From Nectonema munidae (lineage: Eukaryota > Nematomorpha > Nectonematoida > Nectonematidae), in contig JAUIRK010000804.1 in assembly GCA_030549495.1 (NCBI GenBank), forward strand, positions 248,001-312,000: 64,000 nt of DNA, read 5' to 3'. Shown piece after piece: positions 60,901 to 64,000 of this stretch. Position 1 is the first letter of the stretch, and every line of letters begins with the position of its first letter. A program made the position numbers and the translations under genes. The notes under the pieces were generated by a model. That model saw only the letters and a program-made list of their open reading frames with translations. It made no database searches and was not told the origin of the DNA.

Positions 60901-62609
60901 AATTTTTGTTAACAAAAGACAGGTGTGTTAAGGCTCTTTACATTAAAAATTAAGCACTCATTCCTGATTTGATTTGAAAAAGTATTATAATATTTTACTA
61001 TTTGATATATTTTAGATTAAATTATTTGTTTCAATAATACAAATTACTACACTCACTCAGCATATGTTTATATTATTACAAATATTAACTTTTTTTAAAA
61101 GCTTAAATTTTATTTTATTGTTGCCGGTATTGCATCCAAGAGAAGAATTTTCATATCGGGACCATTAGGAATCGAACCCAGACTATTTGAATCGAAACCC
61201 CACGCTTATACCAATAAGCTATATTCGGACGATTTTTCTAAAAATGACATTCCATAAAATAAGTCTACAAAATGATATGTCTACAAAAATGGATATACTT
61301 ATTTACCTTGGGTATTTTCATATAAAAAGTTCATAGATTTCCATCTCAAATACTCAATAATCTCGGTTATTCCTTTGTTGAAGACGCTTGAGTCAGGATG
61401 TAAACTTATTGACATTGACTTAGGGAGAAAGTTATAGGCATGGCTTATTTGGATATGAGGAATCTTATACTTTTCAGCAAATGAAGACACAATATTATTT
61501 CCAGCTGTTGAAATTGGCCCAATTATTGCTATCACTTTCTTTTCAATTAATTCACAAACTAAATGCAAAAAAATTATTCTTCAATAAATCTTGTGGGTAT
61601 ATATTTTATAGTGATATGATTTAAGTGTATAATTATAATTATTTCCTTAATTTATCCTTGTTGAATGTCATCCATATTCAATGCATTTAATTATAAGATA
61701 GTAAAAATTAGCCTAGCATCCGTTTTAAAATATCATTTACAAGCTTTTATAACTTTTGTGAAATGTATAAGCAAATTCTACCTAAGGAGGATTTAGTCGA
61801 ACAGCAATTTTGTCTAAAGACTATTTTGCTGAAGATAAGTTTTTTAATCAAATAAGTGATTGAAAAAAAAGGAAATATTTATTTAATTATATTTTTCTTA
61901 TATTTTTAATATATTTCTTTATGTTTACACGTATCCCCGGCAATCGAATCTTACTCATACAAAAAGATTATTTTATGAGGAAGATATCTTGATAATGATG
62001 GTTGACTATTTTGTTAGTCTATAAGTTAAGAATAGAGAAAATTAAAAAAATGTGAACAATTTCGATAACTAATTTGTAAAATTTCAGTATTAGGTATTTT
62101 CATATAAAAAGTTCATAGATTTCCATCTCAAATAATCAATAATCTCGGTTATTCCTTTGTTGAAGACGCTTGAGTCAGGATGTAAACTACAAACTACTAC
62201 TTCGATGCAAGCACTAAAAACAAAAACTAGACTAAATTTTAGGAGAAAAAAATATATATATTTTTTAGATTATATTGTGATTAATAAGAATTTAAGTATA
62301 ACTTCCTTAAAATCAAGAAATTGTCCAAGTCATTCGACCATCGGATCAAATGGTTTTTAAATGAATTAACTAAAAAATCAAAAAAAAAATATTGAAAAAA
62401 ATTTTCATGTCTATATAACGGATTTAAAAAATATGATTTTTCCTTACGCTTAATCTTCATGTGGAAACTATCTCCATAAAAAAATCTTTCAATCATCAAA
62501 GAAATGTAAGTGTCATTCGGCAGAATTCCTTTATTGTACACTCCCTTCATCGCATACTTTATTGATTCATTTTCTTCTTCGCTACTTCCATCTTCTTCGT
62601 AAAATATGG
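21316..62609 (-). CDS. Grik: Kainate-type ionotropic glutamate receptor, 15 exons, 5' end missing
   Basis: A glutamate-gated cation channel of the plasma membrane, kainate class. Fifteen exons join in frame to about 877 residues. Visible residue 1-380 is the amino-terminal domain; 383-490 is ligand-binding half S1 (EDPYVML at 383, T461 and R466 as glutamate contacts); 507-525 is M1; 551-566 is the pore loop with LMQQG; 593-601 is SYTANLAAF in M3; S632/T633 and E683 are S2 ligand contacts; 769-790 is M4; 803-877 is the cytoplasmic tail. Vertebrate GRIK subunits are about 900 residues, so only roughly 30 N-terminal residues with the signal peptide are lacking. The kainate assignment rests on tracts such as FFKESK...[13 protein letters not shown] and [13 protein letters not shown]. 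Sequence-specific subunit orthology cannot be told. Introns run from 142 bp to 6.6 kb, are GT-AG except one GC-AG, and are full of transposons. No coding defect was seen. Confidence 0.95.
21640..21830 (-). CDS. Unidentified coding-like island within Grik intron 14
   Basis: An open frame reads [20 protein letters not shown], then [20 protein letters not shown] and [12 protein letters not shown] before a stop near 21625. Composition (charged, helical, few F/I/N/K runs) is more protein-like than neighbouring AT-driven frames. I recognise no family. It could be an alternative Grik tail exon (a possible acceptor AACAG sits at about 21775), a fragment of another gene, or chance. Confidence 0.25.
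21845..23402. other. Grik intron 14, AT-rich; weak 16-bp array at 22395-22490
   Basis: Mostly featureless. Around 22400-22450 GGACAATTTTCACGT, GGACAGTTTGCATATAT and GGACAGACC repeat with about 16-bp spacing and may be another diverged array of the 19555 type. Confidence 0.35.
23424..23683 (-). CDS. Grik: Grik exon 14, end of S2 and M4
   Basis: Encodes (N)[20 protein letters not shown], then [15 protein letters not shown], the M4 helix [18 protein letters not shown] and [12 protein letters not shown]. Acceptor GAATATTTAG. The donor CGA|GTAAGA is strong and phase 0. If it is not used, the frame runs on through VRYLMF to a TAA at 23403-23405, giving a shorter tail. 260 bp to the donor. Confidence 0.94.
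25122..25207. repeat. Direct repeat copy 1 (empty site), Grik intron 13
   Basis: TTTAGGTTGATTTATGGCTT followed by CATTTTAAATGCATAAATTT and TTCTTAGAGCTTTATTTTTC. The same about 85-bp sequence recurs at 25789-26010 on the other side of exon 13, where a MITE sits at its TTAA. Here the TTAA is unoccupied. Confidence 0.85.
25525..25756 (-). CDS. Grik: Grik exon 13, ligand-binding domain S2
   Basis: Encodes [17 protein letters not shown], then [20 protein letters not shown] and [22 protein letters not shown] supplies the S2 acidic contact; the C of RECSL begins the conserved S2 disulfide. Acceptor CTATTTTAG, donor AAAA|GTAAGA, 232 bp, ends in phase 1. Direct repeats of about 85 bp lie on both sides of this exon. 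Confidence 0.97.
25789..26010. repeat. Direct repeat copy 2, split by a piggyBac MITE, Grik intron 12
   Basis: The left part (to 25822) is TTTAGGTTGATTTTTGG...CATTTTAA; the right part (from 25953) is TTAAGTTCATAAATTTTGC...TTCTTAGAGCTTTATTTTTC. Together they match copy 1 at 25122-25207. The repeat begins only about 33 bp upstream of the exon 13 acceptor in gene orientation. Confidence 0.85.
25823..25952. mobile_element. piggyBac-type MITE, copy 1, 130 bp
   Basis: Flanked by TTAA on both sides (25819-25822, 25953-25956). Ends CCCATTTAAGACC and GGTCGTAAATGGG are inverted repeats. The inside contains two GCAGACGAT units and CATTGAAAAAAGCAGACGA. TTAA duplication with CCC...GGG ends is the piggyBac hallmark. 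It lies 66 bp upstream of the exon 13 acceptor. A sister copy is at 63746-63876. Confidence 0.85.
27033..27320 (-). mobile_element. (CTT)n-tailed retroposon, Grik intron 12
   Basis: Read on the minus strand it ends CAAATAAACTTCTTCTTCTT. The body contains GGGCTTTTTAGATTGCAG and a long T-rich section, like the 3' untranslated region of the 11876-12236 element. No protein-coding part. The 5' limit is a guess. Confidence 0.45.
27884..29757 (+). mobile_element. CR1-like LINE copy C, antisense in Grik intron 12
   Basis: 5'-truncated copy covering the RT and C-terminus. Blocks in order: [31 protein letters not shown] (28190-28250); VVPIHKNS...[30 protein letters not shown] (28550); [11 protein letters not shown], then SADD in place of the usual (Y/F)ADD (28815); [70 protein letters not shown], ending at a stop at 29612-29614. 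The last 188 codons are unbroken; upstream there are frameshifts near 28320, 28480 and 28740 and damage at 28930-28990. The 3' UTR has GATGCGATTACCACAGGC and ends TTATGTTATGTTATG. Confidence 0.88.
29967..30139 (-). CDS. Grik: Grik exon 12, M3 gate and start of S2
   Basis: Encodes [20 protein letters not shown], then [19 protein letters not shown] and [19 protein letters not shown] is the near-invariant M3 gating motif; GST supplies S2 ligand contacts. Acceptor TACTTTAG; donor AAA|GTATTA, phase 0. 173 bp. Confidence 0.97.
30480..31510 (+). mobile_element. Tc1/mariner-superfamily (IS630-like) transposon relic, Grik intron 11
   Basis: Less AT-rich than its flanks. The N-terminal part (30520-30700) is weak. 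From 30845: [20 protein letters not shown], then [19 protein letters not shown] (30980), [38 protein letters not shown] with a catalytic Asp, [15 protein letters not shown] and SDCNALNF, the third acidic block. The stretch with the first catalytic Asp (FSDE-type) between KKEINKSR and ITMVFG is missing, and frames change several times. No terminal repeats were identified. Confidence 0.8.
32232..32795 (-). mobile_element. CR1-like LINE copy D, 3' end, Grik intron 11
   Basis: Same orientation as Grik. Open frame from about 32726 to 32337: [60 protein letters not shown] and a stop, the C-terminal domain of the LINE family seen at 27884-29757. The 3' tail is TTATGTTATGTTATGTTAAG on the minus strand. 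Strongly 5'-truncated. Confidence 0.82.
33161..33281 (-). CDS. Grik: Grik exon 11, pore loop
   Basis: Encodes [20 protein letters not shown], then [20 protein letters not shown]. This is the re-entrant pore loop; the first Q of QQG occupies the Q/R site. Acceptor ATTTTCAG, donor GCTA|GTGAGT, 121 bp, ends in phase 1. Confidence 0.97.
33610..35180. other. Grik intron 10, 3' part: no gene seen
   Basis: A GC-richer patch at about 34310-34370 (CCACGTGGCTGGGGAGC) and an open frame at 34858-35112 (minus) were examined; neither resembles a known protein. The remainder is AT-rich. Confidence 0.4.
35190..35562. mobile_element. hAT-like MITE with paired poly-C tracts
   Basis: Ends CAGAGCCCGCGCTAC and TAGCGCGGGTACTG are imperfect inverted repeats of the CAG...CTG type. 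Inside lies C16-T13-G-C21 at 35227-35277, then TTGCCCC-type sequence near the right end. No 8-bp duplication could be matched (left GTGAGTAG, right AAAATGGA), so the family is tentative. Confidence 0.5.
35227..35277. repeat. Homopolymer compound C16-T13-G-C21
   Basis: Two long C runs separated by a T run, inside the element at 35190-35562. Other C or G runs are at 3091-3104, 47048-47059 and 59988-60000. Run lengths in an assembly are prone to error. Confidence 0.9.
35690..36640 (+). mobile_element. hAT transposase relic of the GTF2IRD2/ZBED-like type
   Basis: Short blocks in changing frames: [13 protein letters not shown] (35850), [20 protein letters not shown] (35905), [17 protein letters not shown] (35975), [22 protein letters not shown] (36195), [10 protein letters not shown]...[13 protein letters not shown] (36400) and [24 protein letters not shown] sequence near 36510-36560. 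Zinc-finger, serine-rich and VCHC.IH..NL blocks in this order are typical of hAT transposases related to the GTF2IRD2 C-terminal half. Many stops; the C-terminal dimerisation domain was not found. A DIRS-like fossil begins right after it. Confidence 0.65.
36645..38640 (+). mobile_element. Retroelement fossil, possibly DIRS-like, Grik intron 10
   Basis: A GC-richer block about 2 kb long, unlike the AT-rich intron around it. Near 38050-38210 there is sequence resembling an RNase H domain followed by an ELLA-type block, and the region downstream could be the recombinase-like part. The 5' half may be the gag-like part. It is badly broken, with many interruptions, and no terminal repeats were recognised. 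Family assignment (DIRS-like) is tentative; age appears old. Overlapping short open frames at 37199-37736 belong to it. Confidence 0.45.
39255..39521 (-). CDS. Grik: Grik exon 10, end of S1 and M1
   Basis: Encodes [20 protein letters not shown], then [17 protein letters not shown], the M1 helix around [19 protein letters not shown] and [14 protein letters not shown] and R of LTISYQR are the glutamate alpha-amino and alpha-carboxyl contacts. Acceptor ATTTTTAG, donor ACG|GTAAGA, phase 0, 267 bp, 89 codons. Confidence 0.97.
39728..39901. mobile_element. MITE or long hairpin with about 33-bp inverted ends, Grik intron 9
   Basis: CAAACATAACGCGGAGAAAC...AAAGGAGGTTAG at the left and CTAACTCCCTTTGTTTC...CGTGTTATGTTTG at the right pair with few mismatches around a loop of about 108 bp. 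It lies about 210 bp upstream of the exon 10 acceptor. Its transcript would form a stable hairpin in the Grik pre-mRNA. No target-site duplication is clear. Confidence 0.7.
41836..42042 (-). CDS. Grik: Grik exon 9, ligand-binding domain S1
   Basis: Encodes [20 protein letters not shown], then [20 protein letters not shown] and [13 protein letters not shown]. This is the S1 lobe: (E/D)PYVM, G.DRFEGY.IDM and W.G...EL.. are all diagnostic of kainate/AMPA receptors. Acceptor TATTTTAG, donor TTG|GTATAT, phase 0, 207 bp. Confidence 0.97.
42185..42298 (-). CDS. Grik: Grik exon 8, linker and start of S1
   Basis: Encodes [20 protein letters not shown] and then [18 protein letters not shown]. (I/T)G.W....G and NRTLIVT.IL are the conserved entry into the first ligand-binding half. 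Acceptor TAAAATAG, donor CTG|GTTAGT, phase 0, 114 bp. A 142-bp intron separates it from exon 9, the shortest in the gene. Confidence 0.94.
42868..42922. repeat. (TAA)n microsatellite
   Basis: About 18 uninterrupted TAA units in Grik intron 7, 570 bp upstream of exon 8 in gene orientation. Confidence 0.95.
43159..43439. mobile_element. hAT-type non-autonomous element with 8-bp duplication, Grik intron 7
   Basis: Starts CAGCGTTTTTCAAACTG with ACTGCGACCCATAGC and TCGCGACCCATAA blocks; near the right end are TCATGACCCATTTT and TACGCGACCCAATG. GTCTATAT occurs at 43151-43158 and again at 43440-43447, a perfect 8-bp duplication. The right terminal repeat itself is eroded. CGCGACCC blocks are typical of SPIN-like hAT elements. 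Confidence 0.7.
44690..45890 (-). mobile_element. Decayed piggyBac transposase gene, Grik intron 7
   Basis: On the minus strand in order: [16 protein letters not shown] (45790; N-terminal acidic region), [13 protein letters not shown] and [17 protein letters not shown] (about 45510-45410), [24 protein letters not shown] sequence (45270), [20 protein letters not shown] (45150-45085), then [15 protein letters not shown] and [14 protein letters not shown] (44967-44782), and the C-terminal cysteine domain [20 protein letters not shown] (44770-44710). YNK.MGG.D and RYDGLNHFP are piggyBac hallmarks. Several stops and shifts. TTAA boundaries were not identified. Confidence 0.8.
46470..46690. repeat. 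Simple repeats: (AT)n, (GA)n and (CT)n
   Basis: AT-repeat and GAGAGAGACAGAGA near 46495-46525, then a pyrimidine run CTCTCTCTCTCTCTCC with TCTGTCTGTCTCC at 46633-46680. The GA and CT tracts are partly complementary and could pair over about 140 bp. Confidence 0.7.
48510..48637 (-). mobile_element. Decayed SINE family A copy, Grik intron 7
   Basis: GTATGAGTTTAAA..., GATACCATAAGG, a mutated B-box region and CATAGTTCAATATAAG on the minus strand follow the order of the 18910 copy. Strongly diverged; the B-box is no longer recognisable as functional. Confidence 0.5.
48941..49045 (-). CDS. Grik: Grik exon 7, end of amino-terminal domain
   Basis: Encodes [20 protein letters not shown] and then [22 protein letters not shown]...G.R.NY is the family signature just before the linker to S1. 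The first codon happens to be ATG but is internal. Acceptor GTTTTAAG, donor AAG|GTATAA, phase 0, 105 bp. Confidence 0.95.
49924..50022 (-). repeat. Intronic copy of the Grik exon 2 / donor junction
   Basis: About 100 bp matching 61242-61342 with a handful of differences: the last 36 bp or so of exon 2, its donor CAAG|GTAAAT and about 60 bp of intron 2. It lies in intron 6, in the same orientation as the gene, 11 kb away. It has no acceptor and cannot act as a full exon but keeps an intact donor. Confidence 0.9.
52290..52457 (-). CDS. Grik: Grik exon 6, amino-terminal domain
   Basis: Encodes [20 protein letters not shown], then the [18 protein letters not shown] segment and RKVILQ. The C....ATW..G pattern matches the L.C....PW..G stretch of the family. 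Acceptor ATGTTAG, donor CAG|GTATTT, phase 0 at both ends, 168 bp. Confidence 0.93.
52728..52889. mobile_element. MITE family with about 55-bp inverted repeats, copy 2, Grik intron 5
   Basis: Same arms as the 4908-5063 element: AAGTAAAACTTTTATTCAA at the left and TTGTATAAAAGTTTTAATTA at the right, with TTATTTATCTGAAGAAGAC in the loop. More diverged than copy 1. About 270 bp upstream of exon 6 in gene orientation. Confidence 0.65.
53340..53527 (+). mobile_element. (CTT)n-tailed retroposon end, Grik intron 5
   Basis: Ends GTTTTGAATAAAGTTCTTCT followed by further CTT units. The body has AAACCTTTGGAAGCTAACCT. It belongs with the elements at 11876-12236 and 27033-27320 by its AATAAA-(CTT)n end. 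5' limit uncertain. Confidence 0.4.
53717..54106. mobile_element. hAT non-autonomous element, 390 bp, Grik intron 5
   Basis: Left end CAGGGGCCGGGAAACTTTT and right end GGTTCCCGACCTCTG are inverted repeats; the perfect 8-bp duplication ATCTAGGG lies at 53709-53716 and 54107-54114. Internal AGAGCCATGTCTGGCTCGCG and CTGAGAGCCAGATGCAG blocks are typical of widely transferred hAT-Charlie-type families in animals. The open frame at 53950-54144 runs through it and is not a gene. Confidence 0.88.
54316..54429 (-). CDS. Grik: Grik exon 5, amino-terminal domain
   Basis: Encodes [20 protein letters not shown] and then [25 protein letters not shown] matches the GVNMTGFR of kainate subunits. Acceptor TTTTTCTAG; donor AAC|GTAATT is weaker than the others but keeps phase 0. 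114 bp, 38 codons. Confidence 0.88.
54980..55960 (+). mobile_element. Decayed LINE fragment, Grik intron 4
   Basis: RT blocks on the plus strand: [20 protein letters not shown] (55000-55060), [19 protein letters not shown] (55180-55235). C-terminal sequence near 55660-55800 reads [19 protein letters not shown] and [20 protein letters not shown]. The catalytic (Y/F)ADD is not preserved. Closer to the LINE at 8192-10159 than to copies B-E, judged by its VTQG.ILGPLLF block. Many stops. Confidence 0.7.
56248..56301 (-). CDS. Grik: Grik exon 4, 54-bp microexon-like exon
   Basis: Encodes [18 protein letters not shown], the most conserved tract of the kainate receptor amino-terminal domain (vertebrate [16 protein letters not shown]). 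Acceptor TATATTTCAG, donor CCTTG|GTAAGA, both ends phase 0, exactly 18 codons. Confidence 0.95.
56793..56968 (-). CDS. Grik: Grik exon 3, amino-terminal domain; GC donor
   Basis: Encodes (G)[12 protein letters not shown], then [14 protein letters not shown] and KILEK. Acceptor TTCTTCTTAG. The donor is AAAAG|GCAAGT, a GC-AG intron with otherwise perfect consensus; joining there gives KILEK-AKEIGML, which is what the family requires. 176 bp, ends in phase 0. Confidence 0.92.
57395..57735 (+). mobile_element. CR1-like LINE copy E, 3' end, Grik intron 2
   Basis: Encodes [20 protein letters not shown] and FKNKLDEFC to a stop at about 57630, then GATGCGATAGTTAACAGGC and the tail AATTATGTTATGTTAGG. 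It is the C-terminal end and 3' UTR of the family at 27884-29757, antisense to Grik. Confidence 0.8.
58541..59018. mobile_element. Foldback element with subterminal 22-bp repeats, Grik intron 2
   Basis: Terminal inverted repeats GCATTATAAGTTCAAGTGAA and its near-inverse ending CAAGTTCAAGT-type sequence (18 of 20 match), flanked by TATA on both sides. The left arm (58556-58672) is built of about five units of TTTTCAAATTCAAGTRAAA; the right arm (58905-59005) is built of the same units inverted. The middle, 58673-58905, is AT-rich and non-coding. Probably a non-autonomous DNA transposon; the superfamily is unclear. Confidence 0.75.
59030..61130. other. Grik intron 2, 5' part: no gene seen
   Basis: AT-rich. 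A C-run lies at 59988-60000. Open frames at 59752-59946 and 60207-60416 look like chance. Confidence 0.5.
61140..61232 (-). mobile_element. tRNA-like SINE family B fragment, Grik intron 2
   Basis: On the minus strand TAGCTTATTGGTATAAGCG resembles an A-box and GGTTCGATTCC is a consensus B-box 38 bp further on. The ends do not pair into an acceptor stem, so it is a tRNA-derived SINE or tRNA pseudogene. It lies 75 bp downstream of the exon 2 donor. Confidence 0.45.
61307..61558 (-). CDS. Grik: Grik exon 2, amino-terminal domain
   Basis: Encodes (L)[14 protein letters not shown], then [10 protein letters not shown] and [30 protein letters not shown] matches the position of the conserved C..L...V.AI.GP of kainate receptors, and PHIQ is conserved. 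Acceptor TTGCATTTAG, donor CAAG|GTAAAT, 252 bp, ends in phase 1. Parts of this exon are copied into introns 1 and 6. Confidence 0.94.
61787..61850. repeat. Short 16-bp-unit array, Grik intron 1
   Basis: ATTTAGTCGAACAGCA, ATTTTGTCTAAAGACT and ATTTTGCTGAAGATAA follow one another at 16-bp spacing. They match the unit style of the arrays at 63527-63672 and 19555-19870. Confidence 0.5.
62093..62188 (-). repeat. Near-identical copy of 96 bp of Grik exon 2 in intron 1
   Basis: Matches 61311-61406 over 96 bp with one difference (codon GAG to GAT on the coding strand, Glu to Asp). Same orientation as the gene and about 780 bp upstream of the source. The donor is lost (TACCTAATAC in place of TACCCAAGGT), so it cannot be spliced as exon 2 is. 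The open frame at 62157-62360 (plus) is an artefact of it. Confidence 0.95.
62448..62609 (-). CDS. Grik: Grik exon 1 (first visible), amino-terminal domain
   Basis: Encodes AIFYEEDG...[10 protein letters not shown] and ends in DSFHMKIK, the start of the periplasmic-binding-protein-like amino-terminal domain. The acceptor follows TATTTTCAG and the donor is GC|GTAAGG. It starts in phase 2 (two bases finish a codon), so at least one exon with the signal peptide lies upstream. 162 bp. Confidence 0.92.
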
Positions 62610-63526
62610 CTGAAAATATTTTAAAAACAAAATGGAAGATCCAGCGCGTGCATGCCTTCCATAATAGTATATGAATAAGTAGTGATTATTTCACAGCTTT
62701 TCATAATATATATGCATATATACATAATGAATCAAAAATATATAACTTGGGGAGAGAATTTGGAAAACTAATCGTCTACTTAAAACAGATGATATTCATT
62801 TATTGGGATACTTGTGTTACACTTCTTGTGCGAGAGTTAATAAGAAAAATTAGTGTTAAAAATCAAATCTCGATAATCGAGACGACTGCATTTCCGAAAT
62901 ATTTTTTGGGGATTTGTGTTTTTCCAGATTTTTAATTTAAACTAATTTAATAATATAAACAAAATAAAAAAATCATAGAACAAGATATTGCTTAATTAAG
63001 TGAAAAAAATTTATAAAAATAAAAAAAAATAAAATAATATTTATGAAATAATTAAAAATTATAATCATTAAATTGGTCAATTTTGTAAAAAAAAATTTGA
63101 AATTTAATCTGAAAAAAGTTAAAATGTTTAAATAAAAATGACACTTCTCAAAACAATAAAGACACAACAAAATCAGAAATTTTAATTTCGATAGAATTGC
63201 AAAAAGACTAAATAAAATCGCAAAAGAAATAATGGAATTGCAAAACTACAAAATAGAATTGCAAAAGGATAAAATAGGATTTCAATAAGATAAAATAGAA
63301 CTAAAAATGGTATAGATTTTAAAATTATTACTTAAAATACAGTTTAAGTTAAAAATGTTTACCATTTATTGCAAGAAATTATTGTGAAGTAATATTTGCG
63401 TCCACAATGAATTTTCCAACTATCGAACTCTAGATTATCCCGGTTTCGCTGCATGTATATAGCTGTGATGCTATCTAAACAAAAGTGACTTTTATATATT
63501 TAATTTTCCTAACTTGTATGATTAAA
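62610..63526. other. Region upstream of the first visible Grik exon
   Basis: Searched on the minus strand for a signal-peptide exon ending in phase 1; none is convincing. A B-box-like GAGTTCGATAG at about 63425 (minus) suggests a SINE remnant. Otherwise AT-rich. Confidence 0.45.
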
Positions 63527-63672
63527 TTTGCGTGACTAGACGCTTCGTCGATGGACTTTTGGTGCGTGGTCATTTTGCGGCTAGACACTTAGTCGAACAG
63601 GCATATTTGCGCCTGACGATTCGTCGAATCGATTTTTATGAACGGCCTTTTTGTCTGACCACATTTTCGTTG
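63527..63672. repeat. Array of about 16-bp GACNNTTCGTCGAA / CATTTTGCGNC units
   Basis: TAGACGCTTCGTCGATG, GACTTTTGGTGCGTG, GTCATTTTGCGGCTAG, ACACTTAGTCGAACAG, GCATATTTGCGCCTG, ACGATTCGTCGAAT and so on, about nine units of 15-17 bp. Two unit types alternate. Similar logic to the foldback array at 19555-19870. Confidence 0.6.
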
Positions 63673-63745
63673 AAAGAGAGTTAAACAGCTAAAAGATGTA
63701 GGCTTTTACAGCCAACGAAGTAATAGCTTAATTAAAAGCTATTAA

Positions 63746-63876
63746 CCCATTAAGTACCATAGAAATCAGACGATATTTTAAAAAAACGCAGACGATTTAT
63801 ATTCTAAGTCATTGAAAAAAGCAGACGAAGATGAAATTACTTATGTTCCCAAATGGGAACATTGGGACTTAATGGG
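63746..63876. mobile_element. piggyBac-type MITE, copy 2, 131 bp
   Basis: TTAA at 63742-63745 and 63877-63880; ends CCCATTAAGTACC and GGACTTAATGGG. The inside is about 90% identical to the 25823-25952 copy, with the same GCAGACGATTTATATTC and AAAAAGCAGACGA blocks. Confidence 0.87.
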
Positions 63877-64000
63877 TTAAAGAAAGAATATATAAGTGGG
63901 ATTACTTTTTCCTAATTTTGCTGTTAGGAAGGATACTCTTTCAATCTGGCAAACTTTGCTAATTCATTACTGGAATTTTGGATAGCTTAGTATAATTTAG

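Noticed and set aside
61140-61232. Possible tRNA gene on the minus strand
   Set aside because: Consensus B-box but ends do not pair into a cloverleaf; treated as SINE-like.
62747-62935. Candidate upstream exon or separate gene near the Grik 5' end
   Set aside because: Wrong strand for Grik and no signal-peptide-like start; minus-strand frames there are broken.

Overview
This is an AT-rich (well over 70% A+T by eye) animal nuclear window. One host gene dominates it: a kainate-type ionotropic glutamate receptor (GRIK-like) on the minus strand. Fifteen exons were traced from about 62.6 kb down to 21.3 kb. All exon phases agree, and the joined product has about 877 visible residues. Only the signal-peptide exon or exons were not found and probably lie beyond 64 kb. 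The receptor class shows a bilaterian host. The transposon mix (Tc1/mariner, GTF2IRD2/ZBED-like hAT, piggyBac, CR1-like LINEs, tRNA-derived SINEs) and the base composition suggest an arthropod, perhaps a parasitic copepod, but that is inference from memory.

Layout. 1-8.0 kb: AT-rich non-coding DNA with SINE copies, a long-TIR MITE and microsatellites. 8.1-13.95 kb: one large minus-strand LINE with three other elements nested inside it, two or three of them marked by target-site duplications. 14.9-17.2 kb: a degenerate Tigger/pogo transposon with a hAT fragment inside. 17.3-18.1 kb: a piggyBac C-terminal remnant. 18.9-21.3 kb: a SINE and a foldback array of about 16-bp units. 21.3-62.6 kb: the receptor gene. 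Its introns hold most of the other repeats: two piggyBac MITE copies are known (one upstream of exon 13, one at 63.7 kb outside the traced gene), several LINE fragments, a mariner-like relic, hAT elements, a DIRS-like fossil, a decayed piggyBac gene, foldback elements and hairpins. 62.6-64 kb: a 16-bp-unit array and the second piggyBac MITE.

The receptor looks functional. It has the amino-terminal domain, both halves of the ligand-binding domain with the usual glutamate-contact residues, M1, pore loop with Q at the Q/R position, M3 with [10 protein letters not shown]4 and a kainate-like cytoplasmic tail. Points of note are a GC-AG intron, two possible C-termini, two separate intronic copies of pieces of exon 2 (one 95/96 identical), and direct repeats on both sides of exon 13, one of which carries a TTAA-inserted MITE while the other keeps the empty site. 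I did not find a clearly new defence or enzymatic system. The most unusual material is the intragenic exon-fragment copying and the repeat architecture.
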